64,000 nucleotides of DNA. Source: Halospina sp040196175 (GTDB lineage Bacteria; Pseudomonadota; Gammaproteobacteria; Pseudomonadales; Oleiphilaceae). The DNA lies in assembly GCF_040196175.1 (NCBI RefSeq), contig NZ_JBEFNF010000008.1, positions 62,001 to 126,000 on the forward strand, written 5' to 3'. A model generated the notes under the pieces. That model searched no databases, had not been told where the DNA came from, and saw nothing but the letters and a program-made list of their open reading frames with translations. This document shows, piece by piece, positions 1 to 7,146 of this stretch (positions are counted from its first letter, which is position 1; the number at the start of each line of letters is the position of its first letter). Both the position numbers and the translations under genes were made by a program.

Positions 1-1
1 G

Positions 2-907
2 CTTCTCCCCGCCATTCTGAAAAACACTGCCTGTTATTTAACTGCAGCAGTGCGCAGTCAGGCCCATTTTTCCGAACCAGTCACAGTTACCCCTGTTGGA
101 GAATTGGACGCTAATACTGACTGGTATGAGGCGTTGCAGAGCGTGGACTATGTGATCCATCTCGCCGCCCGTGTCCATGTAATGAACGACAACTCTGCTG
201 ATCCGCTCCATGAGTTTCGTCACACCAATGTAGAGGGCACTCGTTCGTTTGCAAAACAAGCCGCCAGTGCAGGCGTTAAGCGTTTTATTTTTGTCAGCTC
301 TATCAAAGTGAACGGCGAATTCACGGAACCGGGGCAGCCATTCACAGTTCAGGACGAGCCTTCACCGAAAGATCCTTATGGCCAGTCCAAGACCGAAGCG
401 GAAGAGGTGCTGCGTTCGATTGCTGCCGAAACCAACATGGAAGTGGTCATCATCCGCCCCCCGCTGATCTACGGGCCGGGTGTAAAAGCCAACTTTGCGG
501 CCATGATGAACTGGCTCAATCGCGGTATTCCCCTGCCCCTCGGCCTCACGGAGAATGTCCGCTCCTTTCTGGCACTGGACAATCTGGTAGACCTCATCAT
601 CACCTGCCTGGATCACCCCAACGCCGCCAACCAGACGTTCCTGGCCAGTGACGGGGAAGACGTCTCCACCACGCAACTGCTTCAGAAAATGTCGGCGGCA
701 CTGGGCAGGAAAGCCCGCCTGGTGCCGGTACCGCCTGCTTTGATGAGATTCGGCGCGAAGCTGGCCCGGCGGGAGGATATCTATCAACGACTGTTTGGCT
801 CGTTGCAACTGGATATTTGCCATACCCGCGAGACCCTGGATTGGACGCCACCCCTCTCCCTGGATGAGGGCCTGCAACAAACCGCTGACGCAATGGAGAA
901 GCGCTGA
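2..907 (+). CDS. NAD-dependent epimerase/dehydratase (5' end outside window)
   Basis: Extended short-chain dehydrogenase/epimerase of the nucleotide-sugar type. The reading frame is open to the first base of the window and upstream residues resemble the end of a Rossmann GxxGxxG region, so the true start lies outside; the first in-frame start-like codon (GTG at 50) is too late. Visible motifs are the VIHLAARVHV strand, the SSIKVNGE segment, a YxxxK active site in DPYGQSKTEAE, and RPPLIYGPG. It is followed one base later by the WbpL-like transferase, so the two form an operon. In O-antigen clusters such epimerases make the sugar that the downstream transferase loads onto undecaprenyl phosphate. 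The exact sugar cannot be read from the sequence. Confidence 0.88.
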   Translation, partial: LLPAILKNTACYLTAAVRSQAHFSEPVTVTPVGELDANTDWYEALQSVDYVIHLAARVHVMNDNSADPLHEFRHTNVEGTRSFAKQAASAGVKRFIFVSSIKVNGEFTEPGQPFTVQDEPSPKDPYGQSKTEAEEVLRSIAAETNMEVVIIRPPLIYGPGVKANFAAMMNWLNRGIPLPLGLTENVRSFLALDNLVDLIITCLDHPNAANQTFLASDGEDVSTTQLLQKMSAALGRKARLVPVPPALMRFGAKLARREDIYQRLFGSLQLDICHTRETLDWTPPLSLDEGLQQTADAMEKR

Positions 908-908
908 C

Positions 909-1922
909 ATGCTGACCCCCGGCCTTCTGATCCTGGGCTCGCTGGTTGCCACCCTTCTGTTGACGGGTGGCTTCCGCCGTTACGCCCTCTCCCGCAGCCT
1001 GATCGACATTCCCAATGCCCGCAGCTCTCATGAGGTACCCACGCCCCGGGGCGGTGGTCTCGCCCTCGTTAGTGTTGCACTGGTCGCTCTCGTGGCATTG
1101 GTTGGGCTTGGTGACATCAGTACGCCGGTATTTCTGGCTCTGGGGGGCGCGGGGCTGGTCGTGGCCGTTGTGGGGTTTCTGGATGATCATGCCCATGTGC
1201 CCGCGCGCTGGCGGTTGCTGGGGCATTTTCTAGCGGCGGGCTGGGGGCTTTACTGGCTGGGGGGTCTGCCGGAGATCGTGCTCTGGCAGCAGCCGGTGGA
1301 TCTGGGGCTGGCCGGGCATCTAATTGCGGCGGTCTTTCTGGTGTGGCTGCTCAATCTCTACAACTTCATGGACGGCATCAATGGCATTGCCGGTATTGAG
1401 CTGGTCACCGTTGCCCTAGGCGGGCTGGTGGTGGCCAGTATTGCCGGCATCTGGGACGCCGGCCTGCTGCTGGCGGTATTGATCGCCGGCGGGCTCGGGT
1501 TCCTGGTGTGGAACTTCCCCCATGCCCGTATCTTCATGGGCGATGCCTGCAGTGGTTTCCTTGGTCTGGTCCTGGGCCTGATTGCCGTCTGGCAGGGGGC
1601 GCTGCAGCCGGAGCTGTTCATGGCCTGGGTGATTCTTCTGGGCACCTTTCTTGTCGACGCAACCCTCACCCTCCTGCGCCGCATCCTCCGTGGCGAGGCC
1701 TTCTACGAGGCCCACCGCAGCCACGCCTACCAGTTCGCCTCCCGCCACTACGCCAGTCACACGCCGGTCTCCCTCGCCGTTGGCCTGATCAACCTGGCCT
1801 GGCTCACGCCCTTGGCGGTTCTCGCCGTTACGTCTTCCCTTCCTGTGTTGCTTGTTCTTGTTGTTGCCTGGGTGCCTTTGGTGGTGCTGGCGGTTTGGTT
1901 TAAGGCCGGGGCTGCGGAGTAA
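909..1922 (+). CDS. WbpL/WecA-like undecaprenyl-phosphate sugar-1-phosphate transferase
   Basis: Polytopic membrane glycosyltransferase of family 4 that transfers a sugar-1-phosphate from a UDP-sugar to undecaprenyl phosphate and so starts O-antigen or capsule repeat-unit synthesis. The 337-residue product is mostly membrane segments. It shows the cytoplasmic loop motifs of the family: FLDDHAHVP, NLYNFMDGINGIAG, FMGDACSGFLG and a basic HRSHAYQF near the C-terminus. The ATG at 909 follows the epimerase stop (905-907) by one base, so translation is probably coupled. With the epimerase upstream and a WbpM-type dehydratase about 7 kb downstream, the order resembles the end of Pseudomonas O-antigen loci. 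The gene is intact. Confidence 0.88.
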   Translation: MLTPGLLILGSLVATLLLTGGFRRYALSRSLIDIPNARSSHEVPTPRGGGLALVSVALVALVALVGLGDISTPVFLALGGAGLVVAVVGFLDDHAHVPARWRLLGHFLAAGWGLYWLGGLPEIVLWQQPVDLGLAGHLIAAVFLVWLLNLYNFMDGINGIAGIELVTVALGGLVVASIAGIWDAGLLLAVLIAGGLGFLVWNFPHARIFMGDACSGFLGLVLGLIAVWQGALQPELFMAWVILLGTFLVDATLTLLRRILRGEAFYEAHRSHAYQFASRHYASHTPVSLAVGLINLAWLTPLAVLAVTSSLPVLLVLVVAWVPLVVLAVWFKAGAAE

Positions 1923-1925
1923 AAT

Positions 1926-2104
1926 GGAAATTTTAGCGCTTTAGCAACCTACCAGAATCCCCGCTAAAAATTCCGCCTGTTTCTTGAGCCGGAAATTTTA
2001 GCGTTTGGCGAACCCACGATTTAGGGCGCTAAAATTTCCAAGGTTTTGAGAGGATGGAAATTTTAGCGTTAAGCCAACCCGCCAAAATCGGGGCTAAAAT
2101 TTCC
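1926..2104. repeat. Three 49-bp palindromic repeats at exact 65-bp period
   Basis: This fills most of the gap between the WbpL-like gene and the next gene. Three units, at 1926-1974, 1991-2039 and 2056-2104, are each 49 bp and separated by 16-bp spacers, so the period is exactly 65 bp. Each starts with GGAAATTTTAGCG and ends with its reverse complement or a one-base variant, around a 23-bp centre that varies but keeps an AACCYRC-type core. Both spacers contain TTGAG. A single-stranded copy of each unit would fold into a hairpin of 12-13 bp with a large loop. They could be binding sites for the downstream winged-helix protein, short structured RNA, or relics of small palindromic elements. Confidence 0.85.
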
Positions 2105-2233
2105 GAGCGAACCACCCTGCCTACATCTAACCCCCTGATATTAAAAGCGCCTCACGATAATAAAGGGGTTATCGCTTTAAGTTTTGTGTTTTGAGTTGGC
2201 TGTTGATTCTTGCGATTTCTTGAAGCACTATAG

Positions 2234-2247
2234 GCTTCACGTGAAGC
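2234..2247. promoter_or_regulatory. 14-bp perfect palindrome, candidate operator
   Basis: GCTTCACGTGAAGC is a perfect 14-bp inverted repeat ending 16 bp before the ATG of the wHTH-nucleotidyltransferase gene, flanked by TATA on both sides. Its position over the likely promoter/leader and the winged-helix domain of the adjacent product suggest an autoregulatory operator. The palindrome is seen; the function is inferred. Confidence 0.5.
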
Positions 2248-2263
2248 TATAAAGGCTACAAAA

Positions 2264-2872
2264 ATGCCGTCAACGACATTACCGGGCGTCTTGTTCAAGG
2301 AATACCGGCGTAAGGTGCTGGGGCTTTTGCTTTTGCAGCCCACCGAGCCATTTCACGTGCGCGAAATAGCCCGCCTGACAGGCACTGTCCCGGGCACTTT
2401 GCACAGGGAATTGCGCACCCTGGCCGACGTGGGCATTCTGACCCGTCGTGCCCGCGGCAACCAGGTCTGGTATCAGGCCGATTCTGAGTGTGTGATTTTC
2501 GAGGAATTGAGCAGCATCCTGCGCAAAACTTCCGGTATCGCCGATGTCTTGCGGGATGCGCTTGTACCTTTAAGAGACAACCTGAACACAGTGCTGGTTT
2601 TCGGATCCATTGCCAGTGGTAAAGCTCAGAGCGGGAGCGACATTGATCTTCTGTCGATTGGTAACGTGAGCTTTGCTGAGCTTGTGTCAGCCCTGTATCC
2701 GGCACAGGAAATTCTCGGGCGCGAAATCAACCCGAAACTCTATGAACCTGACGAATGGTTGCATGAGGCAGCCAAACCGTCAGCGTTTGCCAGAGAGGTG
2801 ATGAGCAACCCCGTGATAAGCATAATTGGAGGCAAGGATGACCTTACACAACCTGCTGGGAAGCAGCCTTGA
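2264..2872 (+). CDS. wHTH-MNT nucleotidyltransferase (antitoxin-like)
   Basis: 202-residue protein with two parts: an N-terminal winged-helix DNA-binding domain (about residues 10-72, with HVREIARLTGTVPGTLHREL as recognition region) and a minimal nucleotidyltransferase domain with the GSIASGKAQSGSDIDLL signature at residues 114-130, which has the G-S and D-x-D positions needed for nucleotide transfer. The 3' end overlaps the following HEPN gene by 35 nt. MNT proteins paired with HEPN proteins act in several systems as antitoxins that AMPylate the partner; the winged helix would also allow autoregulation. No strong ribosome site precedes the ATG. The pairing is clear from sequence; the antitoxin role is inferred from the family. 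Confidence 0.82.
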   Translation: MPSTTLPGVLFKEYRRKVLGLLLLQPTEPFHVREIARLTGTVPGTLHRELRTLADVGILTRRARGNQVWYQADSECVIFEELSSILRKTSGIADVLRDALVPLRDNLNTVLVFGSIASGKAQSGSDIDLLSIGNVSFAELVSALYPAQEILGREINPKLYEPDEWLHEAAKPSAFAREVMSNPVISIIGGKDDLTQPAGKQP

Positions 2873-3188
2873 AGCAATCGAACCCGATGCCGCTTACAAA
2901 GCCATTATGCAGCTCGCCAACCTGGCTCTTCAGGCCGAAGGGTACCGGACACTGACCAGTCGCCCAGGGCATCATCGTACGATGATCCAGCTGCTGACCA
3001 AGACCGTCGGGCTCGATTCTGAAACCATGATTCTTCTTGATACCCTGCGTAAACAGCGCAACGTATCCGATTACTCTGGTGATCCAGTGCCTCGGTCAGC
3101 CGTCGACGAGTGCTTCAGACGCGCTACAGATCTTGAGGTTACTGTCCAGGACTGGCTCGCTCACCAACACGCGGATTTGTTGCCATGA
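2838..3188 (+). CDS. HEPN-domain protein (toxin-like partner of MNT)
   Basis: 116-residue, mostly helical protein. It has a conserved block RKQRNVSDYSGD (from about residue 69), similar to the RN-x-x-x-[HY] region of HEPN domains, though without a canonical R-x4-6-H. The start was set at the ATG at 2838 because GGAGG lies six bases before it, inside the end of the nucleotidyltransferase gene; the overlap indicates coupled translation. HEPN/MNT pairs are common mobile defence or toxin-antitoxin modules. The missing His could mean a substrate-binding rather than an RNase member, so the toxin role is tentative. Confidence 0.72.
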   Translation: MTLHNLLGSSLEAIEPDAAYKAIMQLANLALQAEGYRTLTSRPGHHRTMIQLLTKTVGLDSETMILLDTLRKQRNVSDYSGDPVPRSAVDECFRRATDLEVTVQDWLAHQHADLLP

Positions 3189-3375
3189 ATCGAGCCATTC
3201 GTGGTCAACGTCGGGAGCTGGCCATTGATTTCCCCATGAAGCATGGCGATGGATCGCTTGATTCGGCTGTGTGTGAACCATCCAGAGCTGGTGGACGAGA
3301 TTCGATCCGGGTTTCATGAAGTGTCACCGCTTAGAAAAGCTGGTGCTGAATCTGGGTGTAAAGAGGCTGGGGATT
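3189..3375. other. Stretch without a recognised gene
   Basis: No recognised gene. A 45-codon reading frame (3243-3380, plus strand) has no convincing ribosome site, and its product (rich in short charged helices, with a VNHPELVDEIRSGFHEV segment) matches nothing known to me. It probably belongs to the decayed sequence that continues into the aminotransferase remnant. Confidence 0.4.
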
Positions 3376-3735
3376 GTTGAAGGGTCACTACCAATGACCC
3401 CGGGCTCTGGTCCCGCATGTGGAGCTACAAGGACCACGGCAAGATTTACGAGGCAGTCTACAACCGCGAGCATCCCCCGGGTTCCGGTGGCTCCATGAGA
3501 GCTTCGGCACCAACTGGCGCATGACGGAGATGCAGGCGGTGATCGGCCGCATCCAGTCCAGCGCATGCCCCAATGGCATGAACAGCGCCCGGCCAACTGC
3601 GAGGCAATCTGGCGCACCGCCCGCGAGCTGGGCAGCACCAGCCTGATGTTTCTTTGCCATCCTACCCTGATCGATTCCGAAATTGAGAGGACCTGTGAGG
3701 TTCTGGCTGAGGTAATGCAGGAGGCGGCTGGTTAA
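3376..3735 (+). pseudogene. Remnant of DegT/DnrJ/EryC1-type aminotransferase
   Basis: Joining the frames gives the C-terminal half of a PLP-dependent nucleotide-sugar aminotransferase: VTTNDPGLWSRMWSYKDHGK, then a frameshift near 3482 before FRWLHESFGTNWRMTEMQAV, and another near 3562 before MPQWHEQRPANCEAIWRTAR and a tail ending at the TAA at 3733-3735. A coding-size N-terminal part is absent upstream. The family makes amino sugars for O-antigen, fitting the neighbouring polysaccharide genes. With at least two frameshifts and no N-terminal half it cannot be functional. Confidence 0.8.
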
Positions 3736-4070
3736 GGCCACCCCTTCCCCACACGACGCTCCACTTCCTCGGCAATCTTTCGTGCAGCCCGGGTTAATTC
3801 CGGCACATAGCATTGGCCACTACGCAACGCATCTGTTAATACAGAAATGTCTTCAATGTAATCGTGAACCATCTGGTTTCTGAGTTTACGAAAGATAATC
3901 CAGTCCTCCGCTGAACTAAGCCACCCAAACTTCTCCGCGTGGTTCAGATTATCAATCGCGGGGCCTGTCTTTTCCTGCAGGTAGACCAAAAGCGCAGGTA
4001 TCAGCTTATCGCCAACGGTATCCTGAAGCCGACTGAAGCGGGTTACGAAAGCGTCGAGCCTCTCCGACAT
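3732..4070 (-). pseudogene. HEPN-domain gene, probably 5'-truncated
   Basis: The frame encodes 112 residues with a canonical HEPN motif KLRNQMVHDY (R-x4-H) preceded by SERLDAFVTRFSRLQDTVGD, which I recognise as the conserved core of a HEPN toxin family. Upstream of the ATG at 4070 the same frame continues for about 34 codons (including an EHLEQTAGHLFPADRELS segment that fits the expected N-terminus) without a start codon, up to a stop near 4175. The original start has therefore probably been lost at the junction with the IS30 remnant. An internal start at 4070 could still give a short product. No nucleotidyltransferase partner is identifiable upstream. Confidence 0.6.
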
Positions 4071-4199
4071 CGTCAGATCATTGATCCATTCGCTGACGAT
4101 TGCCTCACTCAGCTCCCTGTCTGCCGGAAACAGATGCCCCGCTGTCTGTTCCAGATGTTCTGCTTCCTTTCGGCGATTTCATGGATCGGGAGCCGCTTG

Positions 4200-5036
4200 A
4201 GAGACGGTGCGTTGACCACCACATCCAAGCGCCGCCGCAGCGCTCGCAAGGCCCACAAACAGGCTTTATCGATCATTGTGTGGGTCAGCGCCCGACTGCG
4301 GGAGCGTTGGAGTCCGGAGCATATTGCCGGGTTCATTCGCCGTTGTGGTAGCCGGCTTGTGTCCCACCAGTGGATCTATGATCTGATCCGTTGGGATAAA
4401 GCCGCTGGGGGTGATTTGTGGCGTTACTGCCGTCATCCAAGTCACAGGCGCTATCAGCGTCACCTGGCCAAACAGGCCGGGCTGGGGCGTATCCCCAACC
4501 GTACTGGCATCGAGGACCGGCCCGAGCATGTGGACCAGCGCCTGACCATCGGCTACTGGGAGGGCGACACAGTCCTTCACGGGCACAAACAATCGGGCAT
4601 GATGACCCTGGTGGAGCGGCGCAGCGGCTATCTTCTTGCTTAGCGGCTCACGCAGTTGAAGGCGAAGCCCACCGCCCAGGCGATCATCCGCCAGTTCCGC
4701 CGTATCCGCGGGGCTGTGAAGACGCTGACGTTCGACAATGGCTTTGAGTTTGCAGATCATCAACGTGTGGGCAATACGCTCAGTGCCGCAACCTATTTCT
4801 GCGATCCGTACCGCTCCAGCCAGCGGGGAACGAATGAAAACACCAACGGGCTGCTACGCCAGTACTTCCCGAAGGGAACCGACTTCCGGACTGTCTCCGA
4901 CCACCAGCTCAGACAGACGGTGGAACAGCTCAACGACCGACCCCGGAAGCGGCTCGGTTATCGCACACCGGCGGAAGTGTTCTGGGGTGAATACTCAGGA
5001 GCACTCCATACGGGGGGTGCTGCATTTATTACTTGA
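4200..5036 (+). mobile_element. Decayed IS30-family transposase
   Basis: Transposase of the IS30 family with DDE chemistry. Recognisable blocks run from RRRSARKAHKQALS and RERWSPEHIAGF through GYWEGDTVLHG (first Asp), TFDNGFEFADH (second Asp) and RGTNENTNGLLRQYFPKGTD (Glu) to RPRKRLGYRTPAEVF. An in-frame TAG at 4641-4643 interrupts the frame between the first and second catalytic Asp, where a Lys codon is expected. The N-terminal helix-turn-helix region is not recognisable and no matching left inverted repeat was found, so the copy is also 5'-truncated. The right end is probably just after 5036. It separates the broken HEPN gene from the second aminotransferase fragment. Confidence 0.85.
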
Positions 5037-5079
5037 ATCCAGGGTCACCGCTCCTCATGAGCTGAGCAACGCCAGACAT

Positions 5080-5170
5080 ATTTCTCCGCCACCTTACCCT
5101 GACTGACGAAGAAATTGAGAAGACGTGTGATGCGTTGAAGGTGGTTATGCAGGAGGCATCCGCGCAATAA
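5080..5170 (+). pseudogene. Second C-terminal fragment of DegT-type aminotransferase
   Basis: The last 25 or so codons read FLRHLTLTDEEIEKTCDALK followed by VVMQEASAQ and TAA. This matches the tail of the first aminotransferase remnant (PTLIDSEIERTCEVLAEVMQ) in content and length. Only the C-terminal tail survives, directly after the IS30 right end. It differs in sequence from the first tail, so it comes from a related but distinct gene or an old duplication. Confidence 0.65.
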
Positions 5171-5229
5171 CGAGCGGGAAGCCTTACCCAGCTGTACACA
5201 TTATTCAGAATTTAATATAAAATCACACC

Positions 5230-5558
5230 ATGAAGGATATTGAATTCTGGGGAGACAGTCTGGACGTCATTCGGAATCTGCCTGAGGGGCGAGAACTGCC
5301 GCTGGCTATCAGCTTGATCGATTGCAGCGGGGAATGCAGCCGGACGATTTCAAACCGATGAAAAGCATCGGAGCGGGCGTTGAAGAGATCCGAATAAAGG
5401 AATCCGGCAATGCTTACCGGGTCGTTTATATAGCCCGTTTTGAGGATGCTGTGCATGTACTGCATGCGTTTCAGAAGAAGTCCCAGAAGACAAGCAAGCG
5501 GGACTTGGAGGTTGCAACTCAGCGCTTCAAACAGTTGATGACTGATCGGAGGTCATGA
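5230..5558 (+). pseudogene. RelE/HigB-type toxin gene with a frameshift
   Basis: Starting at the ATG at 5230 the frame reads MKDIEFWGDSLDVIRNLPEG and then leaves the family pattern. From about 5290 the next frame continues ARTAAGYQLDRLQRGMQPDD and a typical ending with YRVVYIARFEDAVHVLHAFQ. A single-base deletion in the GGGG run near 5287-5290 explains both halves, which join into a phage Gp49/HigB-like RNA-interferase fold of normal length (about 110 residues). An AT-rich TAATATAAA element precedes it. A shortened product from internal ATG codons is possible but would lack the first strand and helix. The antitoxin gene downstream is intact. Confidence 0.8.
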
Positions 5559-5559
5559 C

Positions 5560-5850
5560 ATGAGTAACAGTCAACGTTTCAATAGCGTATGGGATGCTCT
5601 GGAGGATTCTCCGGAGCAGGCTGAAAACATGAAGCTGCGTGCCGAACTCATGACACAGATCCGCCAGTACGTGGAGAGCCTGAACATGACCCAGCAAGCT
5701 GCGGCCAAAAGCCTGGGGCTGACACAACCGCGCCTGAATGAATTGCTGCATGGCCGTCTGGACCGGTTCAGCCTGGATAAGCTCGTTAATGTGTTGGCCC
5801 GAGCGGGTAAGCATGTGACTGTGACGGTTTCCGATGAAGAGGTAGCGTAA
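5560..5850 (+). CDS. XRE-family HigA-like antitoxin
   Basis: 96-residue helix-turn-helix protein. The central MTQQAAAKSLGLTQPRLNEL segment (about residues 44-63) is the recognition helix pair of the HTH_37/XRE group usually encoded after RelE/HigB-type toxins, and the C-terminus HVTVTVSDEE is typical. The ATG lies two bases after the toxin stop, so the pair formed one operon. The antitoxin has outlived its toxin: the toxin is frameshifted, whereas this gene is complete. It may still repress its own promoter or neutralise related toxins elsewhere. Confidence 0.85.
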   Translation: MSNSQRFNSVWDALEDSPEQAENMKLRAELMTQIRQYVESLNMTQQAAAKSLGLTQPRLNELLHGRLDRFSLDKLVNVLARAGKHVTVTVSDEEVA

Positions 5851-6350
5851 AGCGCACCAGGACACTGAACAACACCCCGCGCACCTGCCAGCGCCTGGAT
5901 TACCCCCGCCGCCCAGGCATTCTCCAGTGCCCTGCCTACGGTCGTCAGCTGCTTCAGTCCATAGCCGAAAGCTGGTGGGATGATACCCTGAATCGAAAGC
6001 TGTGGAAGCTCTGGCTGGACGTCTTCCAGACGCCCTGGGACCAACCCACCGACCTCTACGACGTGATTGAGGACCTGGCCGAGGCCACTGGGCGGGGCGA
6101 CCTGCGTGTCTATCTGGAATACAGCCCCACCGAAGAAGGGATGCGGCAACAGATGGCTGAAAAAGCCGCCGCCACGGAAAGCCAAGCGTCCTCTCGTGAC
6201 ACCGCCCCCGAAGTGGCAGAGCAACCCCGGCCCCGGAAATCCGTGGAACGGCCGCCGCAGGACAGTGATAAAAGCTCCGCTGCCGGTGCCATCCCCAGAG
6301 CACCCACCGCCGAGGCGGACCCGATTCAGGAGTCGCGGGAGCTACCATGA
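5851..6350 (+). pseudogene. Partial gene of unknown function coupled to ankyrin gene
   Basis: One plus-strand frame is open from before 5851 to the TGA at 6348-6350, and its product looks like real protein: WWDDTLNRKLWKLWLDVFQT, DQPTDLYDVIEDLAEATGRG, then a low-complexity Ala/Glu/Pro-rich tail. It has no plausible start codon (first GTG at 6063) and its beginning runs into the antitoxin gene, so it is probably the C-terminal remnant of a longer gene. Its stop overlaps the ATG of the ankyrin gene (ATGA). That arrangement is common for effector-immunity pairs, but I do not recognise a toxin domain. Confidence 0.45.
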
Positions 6351-6994
6351 CCTCGATGCTCCTGGACCTTCCAGAAGCCCTTGGGAATCATCGATCCCTT
6401 CCAAGCGTGAACGGCGGCACACCTCTGGAGCGTCACAAGATGGATCAAGTCATCGCCGGCATTGAGTATCAGAAACTTGCCCTTAAGCTCGGGGCAGATC
6501 CCAACTTCCCCGATGACAGCGGAGATACCCCAGTCACGATGATGGCAGGGGGCAATGACAACGAGATACTGCGGCTGTTGCTCGAACATGGTGGTGATCC
6601 TAACGGTACCAATCGCAATGGCCAGCCAGCCCTTTTTGATGCCATCAGCGAGGAGCGCTGGGATAATATCAAAACACTGCTGGGGTACGGCGCTGATCCA
6701 GACCTTACAGATAAAACCGGCACGACCAGCGCAAGATATGCTGCTCGGCTCAACCAATTTGAAATTGCCAACTATTTGATCAGTCAGGGTGCCGACCCCC
6801 TTCAGCGTGATCAAGTTGGAGCCGATATCGCATGGACCATCCATAAGCGGCTCAAAAGGGACCTTATCGATCCGAAATCTGAAACCTACAAATGGGCCCA
6901 AAAGGTCAAACAACAACTTGAAGAGCGCGGCGTCGAGTTCCCACCATCCTCTCCGGAAGAGGTCCGTGAGCGCTGGGGGCGGGAAGGCAAATAA
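6347..6994 (+). CDS. Ankyrin-repeat protein
   Basis: 215-residue soluble protein with about four ankyrin repeats, seen as repeated G-A/G-D-P-N/D and LLLEHGGDPN-type units: LALKLGADPNFPDDSGDTPV, LLLEHGGDPNGTNRNGQPAL, LLGYGADPDLTDKTGTTSAR and LISQGADPLQRDQVGADIAW. No signal peptide or other domain. The start overlaps the stop of the upstream partial gene. Small ankyrin proteins of this layout often serve as immunity or adaptor proteins for secreted effectors; here that is inference from position only. Confidence 0.8.
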   Translation: MTSMLLDLPEALGNHRSLPSVNGGTPLERHKMDQVIAGIEYQKLALKLGADPNFPDDSGDTPVTMMAGGNDNEILRLLLEHGGDPNGTNRNGQPALFDAISEERWDNIKTLLGYGADPDLTDKTGTTSARYAARLNQFEIANYLISQGADPLQRDQVGADIAWTIHKRLKRDLIDPKSETYKWAQKVKQQLEERGVEFPPSSPEEVRERWGREGK

Positions 6995-7002
6995 TACCCA
7001 AC

Positions 7003-7113
7003 GTCTTTCTCTCCGGTTTGGCCTATCCACCCAACTTCAAACACCACGGCGTCATCACCGGCTTGTCTACCGAATCGCCCGTGCCCGAATGGAGTGAAGT
7101 CAGTTATCCTTAG
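7003..7113 (+). pseudogene. C-terminal fragment of an unknown protein
   Basis: A short frame reads VFLSGLAYPPNFKHHGVITG, then LSTESPVPEWSEVSYP and TAG at 7111-7113. The composition (aromatic and Pro-rich with a clean stop) looks like a genuine C-terminus, but no start or upstream domain is present between the ankyrin gene and this piece. I do not recognise the family. It is probably another relic of the same accessory region. Confidence 0.4.
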
Positions 7114-7146
7114 GGCTGATCAGTAATCAACAATGACGGGAATCCT

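Noticed and set aside
1926..2104. Three spaced repeats considered as a short CRISPR array
   Set aside because: Units are 49 bp with variable centres and spacers only 16 bp; no cas genes are near. The conserved parts are inverted ends, not full repeats.
3939..4200. Upstream part of the frame leading into the IS30 transposase
   Set aside because: This part reads through sequence antisense to the HEPN gene and has none of the IS30 N-terminal helix-turn-helix features.
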